A stretch of 64,000 bases of DNA from positions 1-64,000 of the forward strand of contig JACFNF010000005.1 in NCBI GenBank assembly GCA_019454985.1. Reading direction: 5' to 3'. Of this stretch, positions 25,881 through 35,433 are shown piece after piece. Source of the DNA: Bacteroidales bacterium. GTDB lineage: Bacteria > Bacteroidota > Bacteroidia > Bacteroidales > F082. The translations under genes were made by a program, and so were the position numbers. The notes below the pieces were generated by a model that saw only the letters and a list, made by a program, of their open reading frames with translations, was not told where the DNA came from and searched no databases. The stretch's first letter is position 1. Each line of letters opens with the position of its first letter.

Positions 25881-26037
25881 GTGATCATTATCTTTTTGAA
25901 AACAACCTTGTTGTCTTTCTGAGAATGTTTGTATTTCCATGATGAAAACTGTTAGATTCCGACACATTAGGGTGTGCGGGAGCCAAAAAGGTTACAAGAA
26001 AAGATGATTTTTTAAGGAGGGGAGATATCCGGCTTTT

Positions 26038-27063
26038 TTATTCGAACAGTTTTCCCTGTTCGGGATTTTTTATTTTCCCCAAATGTAGGTAGGCAAGTTC
26101 GGTAGCTTCGCGGCCACGTGGTGTGCGCATCAGGTATCCTTCCTGAATCAGGAAAGGTTCATAAACCTCTTCGATGGTTCCGGCTTCTTCTCCCACTGCG
26201 GTTGCAATGGTGGTGATACCAACCGGTCCTCCTTTAAACTTTTCGATGATTGCTGCCAGAATGCGGTTGTCCATCTCGTCGAGCCCATGCTGATCTACGT
26301 GAAGCGCTTTGAGGGCATATTGGGCAATTTCGAGCGTGATGGTTCCATCGCCTTTGATCTGGGCAAAATCGCGTACCCGCCTGAGCAAGAGGTTGGCAAT
26401 ACGCGGTGTTCCACGGCTGCGACGTGCAATTTCAAAGGCAGCTTCTTCCACAATGGGAACTTTGAGAATGGAAGCCGAGCGCTTGACGATGCCTGCAAGG
26501 GTGTGCGCATCGTAATATTCCAAGCGCGAGGTGATGCCAAAACGCGATCTCAACGGCGAAGTAAGCAGCCCCGAACGGGTGGTGGCGCCAATGAGGGTGA
26601 AAGGGTTGAGGGCAATCTGAACTGAACGGGCATTGGGCCCAGTTTCAATCATGATATCAATGCGGAAATCCTCCATTGCTGAATAGAGATATTCCTCAAC
26701 GATGGGGCTCAAACGATGAATCTCATCAATAAAAAGCACATCATTGGTTTCGAGATTGGTAAGCAGTCCGGCCAAATCGCCCGGCTTGTCCAAAACAGGT
26801 CCTGACGTGAGTTTGAGGTTTACGCCAAGCTCATTGGCAATGATGTGCGAAAGTGTTGTCTTTCCGAGTCCCGGTGGACCATGAAGCAAAACATGATCCA
26901 AGGCTTCGCCACGCTGAACGGCTGCCTTCACAAAAATACGCAGATTCTCCACCACCTGTTCCTGCCCGGCAAAACTAACAAAAGCATCGGGGCGGAGCAC
27001 GTTTTCAAGCTCTTTTTCCGCCTTGCTCAATGAGTTGCCTTGTGCATCCAGATTTTCGTTCAT
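26038..27063 (-). CDS. ruvB: Holliday junction branch migration helicase RuvB
   Basis: AAA+ motor that drives branch migration with RuvA during recombination and repair. The start is 27063 ([13 protein letters not shown]), giving 341 residues, the family length. Motifs: [11 protein letters not shown] near the N-terminus, Walker A GPPGLGKT (62-69), Walker [10 protein letters not shown], sensor 1 GATTRSG, arginine finger region [10 protein letters not shown], and the C-terminal winged helix ([21 protein letters not shown]). A TAnnTTTG promoter lies 23 bases upstream. ruvA and ruvC are not in the window. Confidence 0.97.
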   Translation of the reverse strand: MNENLDAQGNSLSKAEKELENVLRPDAFVSFAGQEQVVENLRIFVKAAVQRGEALDHVLLHGPPGLGKTTLSHIIANELGVNLKLTSGPVLDKPGDLAGLLTNLETNDVLFIDEIHRLSPIVEEYLYSAMEDFRIDIMIETGPNARSVQIALNPFTLIGATTRSGLLTSPLRSRFGITSRLEYYDAHTLAGIVKRSASILKVPIVEEAAFEIARRSRGTPRIANLLLRRVRDFAQIKGDGTITLEIAQYALKALHVDQHGLDEMDNRILAAIIEKFKGGPVGITTIATAVGEEAGTIEEVYEPFLIQEGYLMRTPRGREATELAYLHLGKIKNPEQGKLFE

Positions 27064-27085
27064 AAATAAAAACCTTCCTGAATTG

Positions 27086-27093
27086 CAAATGTA
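27086..27093 (-). promoter_or_regulatory. TAnnTTTG promoter for ruvB
   Basis: The minus-strand sequence is TACATTTG, an exact -7 match, 22 bases before the ruvB start. Confidence 0.5.
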
Positions 27094-27252
27094 CGGCTTT
27101 GCTGTTTTATTCAATGCAAAACCTTGCTTTTCTTCAGGAATGATGTAAATTAGCAACCAGGAATTACACTGTTCGGCCTAATGGTTTTGATCGTTGCAAA
27201 CCATTAAAAAAATTGGAAAACCGATAGTGCATAGTGCATAAATACGTTGGTT

Positions 27253-28089
27253 ATGAAACAGTTACTCGTGGCTTTCGACTTTTCGAAAAATGCCCTCAAC
27301 ACTTTGGAATATGCCCTGATGATGGCCAATCGGTCGGGAGCAGAGCTCAGCTTGGTTTGGGTTGATAACAGCAGTACGCCCGATACGGTGGCCAATATAG
27401 ATCAGGCTCTACGCATCGAAACCAAAAAACTTTTAGAAGATATAGTCCCAAGTTTTGAAGCGCGTCTGAACAGCAGAAAAATCAATGTGATTCTTCGCAA
27501 AGGCAAGGTTTATACCGAAGTAGCCAATGCGGCCCGCAAAACAGAAGCCGATATCGTGCTCGCCGGTACACACGGTGTGAGCGGTTTTGAGCAGTTCTGG
27601 ATTGGAAGTAATGCCTACCGAATCGTTACCCATGCACCTTGCCCGGTCATTACCGTCAGAGGCGATTACCATCCGGAAAATTTACATACAAAAAACATTG
27701 TGTTGCCCATTGACAGTAATCCCGAAACGAAACAAAAAATCCCATTCGCTACAAAAATGGCCGGCATTTGCAACGCCCGTATTCATGTGGTTTCACTCTA
27801 CAGCAGCCCCATCAATATTATTCGCAACCGAGTGAAGGCTTATACGGATGATGCTGTTAAATATCTTCAAAACAAGGGCCTCAATTTTATCGTGAAAGAA
27901 CTTGAAGCCGAAAATTTAGTGAGCAGCCTGTTAGATTATGCCAATGAATCGAAATGCGACCTCATTTGTATCATGACCGAACAGGGAGGCACCTCGGGCG
28001 GAATGTTTTTAGGTCCTTATGCACAACAAATCATCAATAATTCGTTAATACCAGTATTAAGCCTGAGATCAGGACAAATGGAAAATTAA
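27253..28089 (+). CDS. Tandem-domain universal stress protein (UspA family)
   Basis: A 278-residue cytoplasmic protein made of two UspA domains. The ATG at 27253 (MKQLLVAFDFSKNALNTLEYA) is preferred to the TTG two codons earlier. The first domain has GTHGVSGFEQFWIGSNA, close to the ATP-binding G-2x-G-9x-G(S/T) pattern; the second (IVLPIDSNPETKQK onwards) is more diverged. Such proteins act in stress resistance, often through nucleotide binding. It begins an apparent three-gene operon with a SPOR protein and a second UspA protein. Confidence 0.88.
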   Translation: MKQLLVAFDFSKNALNTLEYALMMANRSGAELSLVWVDNSSTPDTVANIDQALRIETKKLLEDIVPSFEARLNSRKINVILRKGKVYTEVANAARKTEADIVLAGTHGVSGFEQFWIGSNAYRIVTHAPCPVITVRGDYHPENLHTKNIVLPIDSNPETKQKIPFATKMAGICNARIHVVSLYSSPINIIRNRVKAYTDDAVKYLQNKGLNFIVKELEAENLVSSLLDYANESKCDLICIMTEQGGTSGGMFLGPYAQQIINNSLIPVLSLRSGQMEN

Positions 28090-28091
28090 AC

Positions 28092-28562
28092 ATGCTTTTT
28101 CTGAATCATCATAGCGAAATCAATTGGAAGGCAAGATACCGGTATTCAGGTGCTTTGTTGGCTGTACTGTTATTTTTTTTGTCGGCCAACGGCCAACAAC
28201 ACGGCCTGATGAGTCTGATTCAGCCGGTACAACTTGACAGTTTGATCGAATTGAGTAAACGCCCTGCTTTCAACAAAATCGAGGGCTTTCGCATCCAGAT
28301 TTTTATGGAATCGGGCAATATGGCCGTGAACCATGCCCAGGAAACCATTGCTACTTTCAACAACGCCTTCCCTGATATACCTGCATATCTGAGTTTTGGA
28401 CAGCCTTATTACCGTGTTCGGGTCGGAAATTTTCGAACAAGATTAGAGGCTGAAAGCCAGCTCCGCTACATTGCCATGACTTATCCCAAGGCTTTTGTGA
28501 TCAAAGAAACCATTGAACCCCCTGCATTATACCCTTCAACCATAAACAACACCGGGCCATGA
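28092..28562 (+). CDS. Secreted SPOR-domain protein
   Basis: A 156-residue protein. An N-terminal hydrophobic segment (~18-35, ending SANGQQ) looks like a signal peptide or anchor. Residues ~60-140 form a SPOR domain (FRIQIFMESG, NAFPDIPAYLSFGQPYYRVR, VGNFRTRLEAESQLR, YPKAFVIK), which binds peptidoglycan stripped of stem peptides, usually at division sites. It lies two bases after the first UspA gene and overlaps the second by four bases, so it is co-expressed with two stress proteins. Confidence 0.85.
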   Translation: MLFLNHHSEINWKARYRYSGALLAVLLFFLSANGQQHGLMSLIQPVQLDSLIELSKRPAFNKIEGFRIQIFMESGNMAVNHAQETIATFNNAFPDIPAYLSFGQPYYRVRVGNFRTRLEAESQLRYIAMTYPKAFVIKETIEPPALYPSTINNTGP

Positions 28563-29410
28563 AAAAAGTGATTTTAACCGGAATAGACTTCTCCGATTGC
28601 TCCATCAATGCGCTGGAGCACGCCATTTCAATTGCTAACAAAGCCGATGCCGATGTGTGCATGGTTTGGGTGAATCGCCCCGTGAGCGGTAAAGAAATTT
28701 ACCTTGTAAGTCAGGATCAGATTGTGGCCGAAGCCATCACCCGTTTTGAAGGATTGATTGCAAAATATCAAAATCAAATGGGTAGGGGGAAGATTTATTT
28801 TAAGGTGAGAAAAGGCAAGATTTATCGGGAGATCGTTGAATTAGCCGACGAACTCGATGCTTTCCTTGTTGTCATTGGCACACATGGCGCTTCCGGATTC
28901 GAAGAATTCTGGATGGGAAGCAATGCTTTTCGCATTGTGAGCGCCATCCAACGACCGATCATCTCGATCAGAGGAGGAGTAGATATCAACCGAACCATCC
29001 AAAAAGTGGTTATGCCCATTGACAGCACGGTCGAAAGCCGGCAAAAAACTCCTATGACTGCCCTCATTGCCAAATATTTTGATGCCGAAATCCACGTTTT
29101 GGCCCTTCTTTCGTCTGATGTGCCCGAAATTGTGGATACGGTACGAGAATATATCAAACAAGTGGAGGTTTATTTAAAAGAAAATGAAGTGCGCTATATC
29201 GTCAAAGAGCTGAAAACAAATAATTTAACTACTGATACCATTCAATACGCATTGGAAGTTCAGGCCAACCTCATCAGCATTATGGACGAACAGGAAATCA
29301 AACCCTCCAATATCTGGCTGGGGCCTTTTGCGCAGCAAATGGTACATCGAAGCCCAATTCCGGTGATGAGCATTCATGCCAAAGACTTTACAATGGCCGC
29401 TTCGATGTAG
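28559..29410 (+). CDS. Second tandem-domain universal stress protein (UspA family)
   Basis: A 283-residue paralogue of the protein at 27253-28089 with the same two-domain layout (MKKVILTGIDFSDCSINALEHA, then GTHGASGFEEFWMGSNAFRIV, then VVMPIDSTVESRQK). It starts within the stop of the SPOR gene (ATGA), so it is translationally coupled. The pair presumably arose by duplication around or together with the SPOR gene. Confidence 0.88.
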   Translation: MKKVILTGIDFSDCSINALEHAISIANKADADVCMVWVNRPVSGKEIYLVSQDQIVAEAITRFEGLIAKYQNQMGRGKIYFKVRKGKIYREIVELADELDAFLVVIGTHGASGFEEFWMGSNAFRIVSAIQRPIISIRGGVDINRTIQKVVMPIDSTVESRQKTPMTALIAKYFDAEIHVLALLSSDVPEIVDTVREYIKQVEVYLKENEVRYIVKELKTNNLTTDTIQYALEVQANLISIMDEQEIKPSNIWLGPFAQQMVHRSPIPVMSIHAKDFTMAASM

Positions 29411-29449
29411 GGCGATTGTTCATAATTCCAATTTTATAGAGATAATTAC

Positions 29450-30445
29450 ATGATGAAATATCGGTTTTTAGGACGCTCCGGACTGAAAGTGTCGGAGTTG
29501 TCGTTTGGTTCATGGATCACTTTTGGCAGTCAGGTGGATGTGGATTTGGCTTACCGGTTGATGACAAAAGCCTTCGACAATGGAGTGAACTTTTTCGACA
29601 ATGCGGAGGTTTACAGCAATGGAGTTTCGGAAGAAATCATGGGAAAAGTGTTGAAACGCACCCAATGGAAACGTTCAGATTATGTGGTTTCGACAAAAAT
29701 ATTCTGGGGCGGACAGGGCCCAAATGATACCGGACTCTCGCGGAAACATATTTTAGAAGGCACCAACAATGCATTAAAACGTCTTGACCTTGAATATGTT
29801 GATTTGATTTTCTGCCATCGGCCTGATTACGATACTCCGCTCGAAGAAACCGTTTGGACCATGAATCTTGTGCTCAATCAGGGTAAGGCATTGTATTGGG
29901 GAACAAGCGAATGGCCGGCCTGGATGATTCGGGCTGCACACGATATCGCCCGTCGCGAACACCTGATACCGCCACTCATGGAGCAGCCCGAATACAATAT
30001 GTTTAACCGGCAGAAACTTGAGCTTGACTATTTGCCACTTTTTGCCGATCTTGGATTGGGGACAACCATTTGGAGTCCATTGGCAAGCGGCATCCTTACA
30101 AATAAATACCTCCTTGGCTTTCCCGAAGGAACACGAATGCAACAACCCGAAAACCAATGGCTTAAGCGAAAATTAGAAAGCGAAGAAGGCCAAATAAAAA
30201 TTCGTAAAGCTGCTAAACTTAATGTTTTAGCCAACGAACTGGGGATGAGCCTGCCGCAACTTGCTTTGGGCTGGTGTCTGAAAAACCCGAATGTGAGTAC
30301 AGCAATCACCGGAGCATCAAGGGTTGAGCAGTTGGAAGAAAACCTGAAGACCTGCGAACTAAAACATATGATCACTGATGAAGTGATTCAAAAAATCGAA
30401 GAGATTCTGCAAAACAAGCCTAAACAGCCTCATTCATTCAGATGA
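29450..30445 (+). CDS. Aldo/keto reductase, potassium channel beta-subunit-like
   Basis: A 331-residue TIM-barrel NADPH-dependent reductase. The catalytic tetrad is complete: Asp50, Tyr55, Lys83 and His123 (DNAEVYSNG, STKIFW, LIFCHRPD). Similarity is to the KCNAB/YghZ subgroup (FLGRSGLKVSELSFGSW, TTIWSPLASGILTNKY, TAITGASRVEQLEEN). Likely substrates are small aldehydes such as methylglyoxal; the true substrate cannot be read from sequence. It starts at 29450 or 29453 and ends in a hairpin terminator facing the convergent sensor kinase. Confidence 0.92.
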   Translation: MMKYRFLGRSGLKVSELSFGSWITFGSQVDVDLAYRLMTKAFDNGVNFFDNAEVYSNGVSEEIMGKVLKRTQWKRSDYVVSTKIFWGGQGPNDTGLSRKHILEGTNNALKRLDLEYVDLIFCHRPDYDTPLEETVWTMNLVLNQGKALYWGTSEWPAWMIRAAHDIARREHLIPPLMEQPEYNMFNRQKLELDYLPLFADLGLGTTIWSPLASGILTNKYLLGFPEGTRMQQPENQWLKRKLESEEGQIKIRKAAKLNVLANELGMSLPQLALGWCLKNPNVSTAITGASRVEQLEENLKTCELKHMITDEVIQKIEEILQNKPKQPHSFR

Positions 30446-30462
30446 GAGGCTCATCCTTTTTT
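30441..30462 (+). terminator. Compact terminator overlapping two stop codons
   Basis: GATGAG (30441-30446) pairs with CTCATC (30450-30455) around a three-base loop and is followed by C and six Ts. The stem contains the reductase stop TGA and, on the other strand, the stop of the sensor kinase. Confidence 0.5.
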
Positions 30463-32028
30463 GTGAAGCACAATCCTTAGCGTGGTTCCTTCGTTGATAA
30501 TAGAGCTTTTAACAAAAATCTGCCCTTTGTGATAGTCTTTCACAATGCGTTTGGCCAAAGTCAGCCCAAGCCCCCAGCCACGTTTTTTGCTGGTATAACC
30601 CGGCTCGAAAGCCTGTTTGATGGCCGACTTGTGCATACCTTTGCCCGTGTCGCTCACATCTAAGTTGACAGTGTTGCCTTCGGTTTTGAGCGACAAAGTG
30701 ATGGTTCCCTGGCCGTTCATGGCGTCAATTGCATTCTTGCACAGGTTTTCGATCACCCACTGAAAAAGCGATTCGTTGAGCGGCAGTATCACTCTCTCGT
30801 TCAAAGGAAAATCCAGAATATATTGAACCTTTTTGGAAGTTCTCGGCCGCAGATAGTTGACGGTGTCTTCAAGCAGGCGAACCATATCAACCGGTTCCAA
30901 AACCGGAGTGGAACCAATTTTGGAAAACCTTTCGGCAATCATCTCCAATCGGCTGATGTCTTTTTCCATTTCTTCAACACCGGTGAAGGCGTTTTCTTCC
31001 ATTTTAAGCAATTCAATCCAGGCCATCAAACTCGAAAGCGGAGTACCAATTTGGTGCGCCGTTTCCTTGGCCATTCCCGCCCACACCTGATTCTGCTCGG
31101 CACGGCGGGCATAGCTGAAAAGCAGGTATGCAATGAGCAGAAACAAACCAATTACTGCAATCTGTACCAATGGGAAAAACTGTATGCGCAAAAGCATGGG
31201 CGAGCTTTTGTAGAAAATAAACGTCTTGCCATAATCTAAGAACTGAATCTCAATGGGAAGGTTTTCGGTTTTCATCAATGCAATCTGTTGTTGCCAGAAA
31301 AGCGAATCGGCAAGAGGTGGTATCTCCAAGTTCCCGTATTGCAATACATTGGTAAAGGTGCTATCGGTGATAATGACCGGGACATTGCTCGCGTTGGAAG
31401 CAATATCCGTGAGAAACGAGCTCACCAAATCGTCGAGCACACGCTTTAACTCGCTAAAAATGATTGACTCCTTGTAATAGAGTAATTGCTTGGTATCACT
31501 GATAGGAATAGGGCTATATTCCGAAAATGATTCTTTCAGTTCGCCCTCAAAACGGGTTTCGCCATTGAAACGCTTGTCCACATTCTGCCTTTCGATGATA
31601 TTTCCGTCTTTGTCCACGATAATCACCGGTATGCTGGTGTTGTTGCTGATAATCTCCAAATAGAAAGTGAGCTCTTCTTCGAGCGAACCAAAGAGCACTT
31701 TCTGGTAAGTTTTGGCTAAAAGCTCCACCCGCTGACGTTCCTGTTGACGCAAAGCCACAAAGAAATTCTCCTGATAGCGCATCAGGCTGGCCCTGCGTTC
31801 AACGGCATCGGCCCAATTGCGCACCTGATTGCGTTCTTCCTGCGCAAACTGCGAAACCAAATTACTGGTGTAATATGTTGATAAAGCGATGATTAGCAAT
31901 GCGATTGCTGCTAATACCATCTTCCATCTTTTCTTTTTGCTGTAGATATTCACCCTTTTCGCGGATTGATTTACACTCCAAAAACGCTTGTCGGGTTGTA
32001 AAAGTATAAAATTCAATCCAATGGCCAA
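30451..32028 (-). CDS. Membrane sensor histidine kinase
   Basis: About 525 residues. No ATG lies near the natural N-terminus; a TTG at 32028 or later near-cognate start is likely, as the only early ATG (31920) would fall at the edge of the first membrane helix. TM1 ~37-57, extracytoplasmic sensor ~58-283, TM2 ~284-305. The kinase core has the phospho-acceptor His325 in KETAHQIGTPLSS, N box NLCKNAIDAM, DTGKGM and GWGLGLTLAKRI. The sensor region contains two similar halves (SNNTSIPVIIVDKDGNI and SNASNVPVIITDSTFTN), apparently a tandem duplication. No response regulator is adjacent, so the partner is unknown. Confidence 0.9.
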   Translation of the reverse strand: MAIGLNFILLQPDKRFWSVNQSAKRVNIYSKKKRWKMVLAAIALLIIALSTYYTSNLVSQFAQEERNQVRNWADAVERRASLMRYQENFFVALRQQERQRVELLAKTYQKVLFGSLEEELTFYLEIISNNTSIPVIIVDKDGNIIERQNVDKRFNGETRFEGELKESFSEYSPIPISDTKQLLYYKESIIFSELKRVLDDLVSSFLTDIASNASNVPVIITDSTFTNVLQYGNLEIPPLADSLFWQQQIALMKTENLPIEIQFLDYGKTFIFYKSSPMLLRIQFFPLVQIAVIGLFLLIAYLLFSYARRAEQNQVWAGMAKETAHQIGTPLSSLMAWIELLKMEENAFTGVEEMEKDISRLEMIAERFSKIGSTPVLEPVDMVRLLEDTVNYLRPRTSKKVQYILDFPLNERVILPLNESLFQWVIENLCKNAIDAMNGQGTITLSLKTEGNTVNLDVSDTGKGMHKSAIKQAFEPGYTSKKRGWGLGLTLAKRIVKDYHKGQIFVKSSIINEGTTLRIVLHKKG

Positions 32029-32073
32029 TAGTGCCGATTCATGGAAAGCATATCGGGCAAATGCTCAAAACAC

Positions 32074-32081
32074 TATCTTTG
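32074..32081 (+). promoter_or_regulatory. TAnnTTTG promoter for the S9 peptidase gene
   Basis: TATCTTTG, an exact -7 match, 50 bases before the ATG at 32132. Confidence 0.5.
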
Positions 32082-32131
32082 CAATCGGATAAATCAGCAA
32101 TCTCAATAAATTAACTTTTTCAACAATCCGA

Positions 32132-34036
32132 ATGATGAAAATAATTACAAAACTTAGTGTTGGCGGCCTTCACCTGATGCTGTTAACCATAATGATCTCA
32201 ACACAAATTATGGCACAGAAACCTCCGGTTATTCCTTTGGAAGACTTTTTTAAAAACCCTGAAAAATCATCGTTTAACCTCAGCCCTGATGGAAAATATA
32301 TCTCCTATATGGCGCCCTACGAAAGCCGGATGAACATTTTTGTTCAGAAAGTCGGCAGTCAGAAGGCTCTGCGGATCACTTCGGAAACCGACCGCGACAT
32401 TGCCGGTTACTTTTGGGCTAACAACAGCCGTATTCTTTTCTTAAAAGACAATGGCGGCGACGAAAATTTTGCACTTTACGGGGTGGATATTAACGGCAAA
32501 AACGCCCGTTGTCTCACCTGTTTTGAAGGTGTGCGCACCCAAATCATAGACGACCTTGAAGACCAACCCGATTTTGTGATTGTGGGCCTTAACAAACGCA
32601 ACCCCATGGTGTTTGATCCTTACAGGCTGAATATTAAAACCGGCGAAATGGTGATGCTGGCCGAAAACCCCGGTAATATTCAGGGCTGGATGACCGACCA
32701 CGAAGGGAAGCTCCGCGTGGCAACGGCCATCGTTGATGGCGTGAACAGTCAGTTGCTCTATCGCGACAACGAAAACGAAGAGTTCAGACCCCTGATTACC
32801 ACCAATTTTAAGGAAACATTAAGCCCCGAATTCTTCACTTTTGACAATAAAAAACTCTATGCCACCTCAAATATCGGCCGTGATAAAAGCGTTGCCGTGG
32901 TGTATGACCCCGCCACCCTCTCCGAAACTGAGGTGCTGTTTGAAAACCCTGATTACGACCTTTCGGGCCTGAGCTATTCGCGCAAACGCAAAGTGCTCAC
33001 AGCCGCCAGTTATGTGAGCTGGAAACGTGAACGTCATTTCTTCGACAAACAAACGAAAGATATTTTTGAAAACCTTGAAAAGCTTTTGCCAGGATACGAA
33101 ATTTCAATTTCATCATCCGATAAAGCCGAAGAAAAATACATCGTGCGCACCTATAGCGACAAATCGCTGGGAGCCTATTATTTCTACGATCTGAAGAAAA
33201 ATCACCTGACCAAAATTCAGGAGGTGAGCCCCTGGATTGACGAGAAACAAATGGCTGACATCAAGCCCATCCAATATCGGGCTCGCGATGGGAAGGTGAT
33301 TCATGGCTATCTCACCCTTCCCAAAGGTGTTGAACCTAAGAATCTTCCGGTGGTCATCAACCCTCATGGTGGGCCTTGGGCACGCGACAACTGGGGCTTC
33401 AATCCCGAAGTGCAGTTTCTGGCTAACCGCGGCTTCGCCGTTTTGCAGATGAACTTCCGCGGCTCAACCGGCTATGGAAGAGAATTTCTCGAGTCGAGCT
33501 TCAAACAGTGGGGACTGAATATGCAAAACGACATCACCGATGGGGTTTACTGGCTGATTGAACAAGGCATCGCCGATAAAAACCGTATCGCCATTTATGG
33601 CGCCAGCTACGGCGGATATGCCACCCTGCAGGGGATCGTAGTGACACCAACCCTCTATGCAGCTGCCGTGGACTATGTGGGCGTATCGAACCTTTTCACC
33701 TTCATGCAAACCATTCCTCCATACTGGAAGCCAATGCTCGATATGATGTACGAAATGGTTGGAAACCCTGAAAAAGACAAGATTCAATTTGAAGCCACCT
33801 CGCCTGCACTCAATGCCCATCGCATCATGACTCCGCTTTTTGTGGCTCAAGGAGCCAAAGACCCCAGGGTGAACATTGCCGAATCGGACCAGATTGTCGA
33901 AGCTATGAAAAAACGTGGTGTGGAAGTGGAATATATGGTGAAAGAAAATGAAGGACACGGCTTCCATAACGAAGAAAACCGTTTCGACTTTTACCGGGCA
34001 ATGGAAAAATTCCTCAACACCCATCTGATGAAATAA
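32132..34036 (+). CDS. Secreted S9 family peptidase (prolyl oligopeptidase-like)
   Basis: A 634-residue serine peptidase of the S9 family (acylaminoacyl-peptidase or DPP-like, subfamily C). The signal peptide ends near STQIMAQ (residue ~29). Residues ~40-370 form a propeller (LSPDGKYISYMAP and later blades). The alpha/beta hydrolase domain has the catalytic triad Ser492 (GASYGGYA), Asp577 (GAKDPRVN) and His609 (EGHGFHNEE), with NPHGGPWARDNW forming the oxyanion region. It is probably periplasmic and cleaves short peptides. A TAnnTTTG promoter precedes it and a very strong terminator follows. Confidence 0.94.
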   Translation: MMKIITKLSVGGLHLMLLTIMISTQIMAQKPPVIPLEDFFKNPEKSSFNLSPDGKYISYMAPYESRMNIFVQKVGSQKALRITSETDRDIAGYFWANNSRILFLKDNGGDENFALYGVDINGKNARCLTCFEGVRTQIIDDLEDQPDFVIVGLNKRNPMVFDPYRLNIKTGEMVMLAENPGNIQGWMTDHEGKLRVATAIVDGVNSQLLYRDNENEEFRPLITTNFKETLSPEFFTFDNKKLYATSNIGRDKSVAVVYDPATLSETEVLFENPDYDLSGLSYSRKRKVLTAASYVSWKRERHFFDKQTKDIFENLEKLLPGYEISISSSDKAEEKYIVRTYSDKSLGAYYFYDLKKNHLTKIQEVSPWIDEKQMADIKPIQYRARDGKVIHGYLTLPKGVEPKNLPVVINPHGGPWARDNWGFNPEVQFLANRGFAVLQMNFRGSTGYGREFLESSFKQWGLNMQNDITDGVYWLIEQGIADKNRIAIYGASYGGYATLQGIVVTPTLYAAAVDYVGVSNLFTFMQTIPPYWKPMLDMMYEMVGNPEKDKIQFEATSPALNAHRIMTPLFVAQGAKDPRVNIAESDQIVEAMKKRGVEVEYMVKENEGHGFHNEENRFDFYRAMEKFLNTHLMK

Positions 34037-34045
34037 CACTAATTT

Positions 34046-34089
34046 GGTTTTCATACAACTTTGAAAGGGTTGTATGAAAACCATTTTTT
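34046..34089 (+). terminator. Strong terminator after the S9 peptidase
   Basis: GGTTTTCATACAAC (34046-34059) and GTTGTATGAAAACC (34069-34082) form a perfect 14-bp stem with a nine-base loop, followed by A and six Ts. Confidence 0.85.
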
Positions 34090-34196
34090 CAATTGTCAGA
34101 AACAGCGATGAAACAATAAACTGTTTTTCATCTGAAGACCAAAATGTACTCATAAGCTCAAACTCTTATTACTCATTAAAAAACGAACACTTATCT

Positions 34197-35381
34197 ATGT
34201 CAGCAACAATTCAATTTACAGCCCCCGATCACTATCTTGTGGACGATCTGTTTACCGACGAGCATAAAATTGTCAGGGCTGCCGTCCGGGACTGGGTCAA
34301 CCGTTCGGTAAAACCCTTCATCGAAGAAAATTTTGAGAAAGCCGTTTTCCCGCGTCACTTAGTCCGTGAATTGGGCGAGATCGGCGCTTTTGGGCCATTC
34401 ATTCCTGAGGAATATGGAGGCGCCGGATTAGACTATCTGGCTTATGGCATTATCATGCAAGAACTCGAACGTGGTGATTCAGGTGTACGCTCCATGGCTT
34501 CGGTGCAGACCTCCTTAGTGATGTATCCGATTTTCAGCTTTGGAAGCGAAGAGCAGAAACGAAAATATCTGCCTAGGCTGGCTTCCGGCGAAATTATCGG
34601 ATGTTTCGGCCTGACAGAACCAAATCATGGCTCCGACCCCGGAAGCATGGTCACTCGGTTCAAAGATATGGGCGATCACTACCTGCTCAACGGCGCCAAA
34701 ATGTGGATCACCAATTCTTCCATTGCCGATATAGCGGTTGTGTGGGCAAAAGATGAGAATAATGTCGTGCGGGGATTGATCGTAGAAAGGGGGATGGAAG
34801 GTTTCACCGCCCCGGAAACGCATGGCAAATGGTCGCTCAGGGCATCGGTTACGGGTGAATTGGTGTTCGATCAGGTGAAGGTGCCCAAAGAAAACCTCCT
34901 GCCCGGTGTTCAAGGATTGAAAGGGCCGTTGAGCTGCCTGAGCTCAGCACGCTATGGCATTGCCTGGGGCGTGATTGGCGCTGCAATGGACTGCTACAAC
35001 TCAGCCTTACGCTATTCACTTGAACGACATCAGTTTGGCCGGCCAATCGGGAGCTTTCAGCTTCAACAGAAAAAATTGGCCGAAGCATTGACCGAAATTA
35101 CCAAAGCACAGCTTTTGGCTTGGCGCTTAGGTGTGCTGCGCAACGAAGGACGTGCCACACCGGCACAAATCAGCATGGCCAAAAGGAATAATGTGGAGAT
35201 GGCGCTCCATATTGCCCGCGAAATGAGGCAGGTGCTCGGCGCAATGGGCATCACCAACGATTTCCCGATGATGCGACACATGATGAACCTCGAATCGGTT
35301 ATCACCTACGAAGGCACGCATGATGTTCACCTGCTCATCACCGGACACGAAATCACCGGACTGCCTGCCTATAAAGGATGA
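34197..35381 (+). CDS. Acyl-CoA dehydrogenase, glutaryl-CoA dehydrogenase-like
   Basis: A 394-residue flavoprotein that oxidises acyl-CoA to enoyl-CoA. The ATG at 34197 (MSATIQFTAPDHYLVDDLF) is chosen; the open frame from 34074 starts inside the terminator. Residues point to glutaryl-CoA dehydrogenase: GVRSMASVQTSLVM carries the substrate-binding Arg of that subgroup, CFGLTEPNHGSDPGSM binds FAD, LSSARYGIAWG and QFGRPIGSFQLQQ are conserved, and YEGTHD supplies the catalytic Glu371. It would decarboxylate glutaryl-CoA to crotonyl-CoA in lysine or tryptophan breakdown. No electron-transfer flavoprotein genes are nearby. A bidirectional terminator follows. Confidence 0.9.
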   Translation: MSATIQFTAPDHYLVDDLFTDEHKIVRAAVRDWVNRSVKPFIEENFEKAVFPRHLVRELGEIGAFGPFIPEEYGGAGLDYLAYGIIMQELERGDSGVRSMASVQTSLVMYPIFSFGSEEQKRKYLPRLASGEIIGCFGLTEPNHGSDPGSMVTRFKDMGDHYLLNGAKMWITNSSIADIAVVWAKDENNVVRGLIVERGMEGFTAPETHGKWSLRASVTGELVFDQVKVPKENLLPGVQGLKGPLSCLSSARYGIAWGVIGAAMDCYNSALRYSLERHQFGRPIGSFQLQQKKLAEALTEITKAQLLAWRLGVLRNEGRATPAQISMAKRNNVEMALHIAREMRQVLGAMGITNDFPMMRHMMNLESVITYEGTHDVHLLITGHEITGLPAYKG

Positions 35382-35399
35382 AAGCATTGACTTGCCAAA

Positions 35400-35427
35400 A
35401 AAAAGCCGTGAATGGAACCGGCTTTTT
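35400..35427. terminator. Bidirectional terminator between convergent genes
   Basis: AAAAAGCCG (35400-35408) and CGGCTTTTT (35419-35427) form a nine-base stem with a ten-base loop; A and T runs on both sides suit both strands. It lies between the acyl-CoA dehydrogenase and the GT39 gene. Confidence 0.8.
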
Positions 35428-35433
35428 CTGTTT

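Noticed and set aside
27222..27240. Direct repeat GTGCATA GTGCATA before the first UspA gene as an operator
   Set aside because: Only two short copies, low complexity, no matching site elsewhere.
33464..34153. 229-residue open frame opposite the S9 peptidase
   Set aside because: Antisense shadow that also crosses a terminator; the residue composition is typical of shadow frames (His/Phe-rich).
34074..34196. Extended N-terminus of the acyl-CoA dehydrogenase
   Set aside because: It starts inside the 14-bp terminator hairpin; the family N-terminus begins near 34197.
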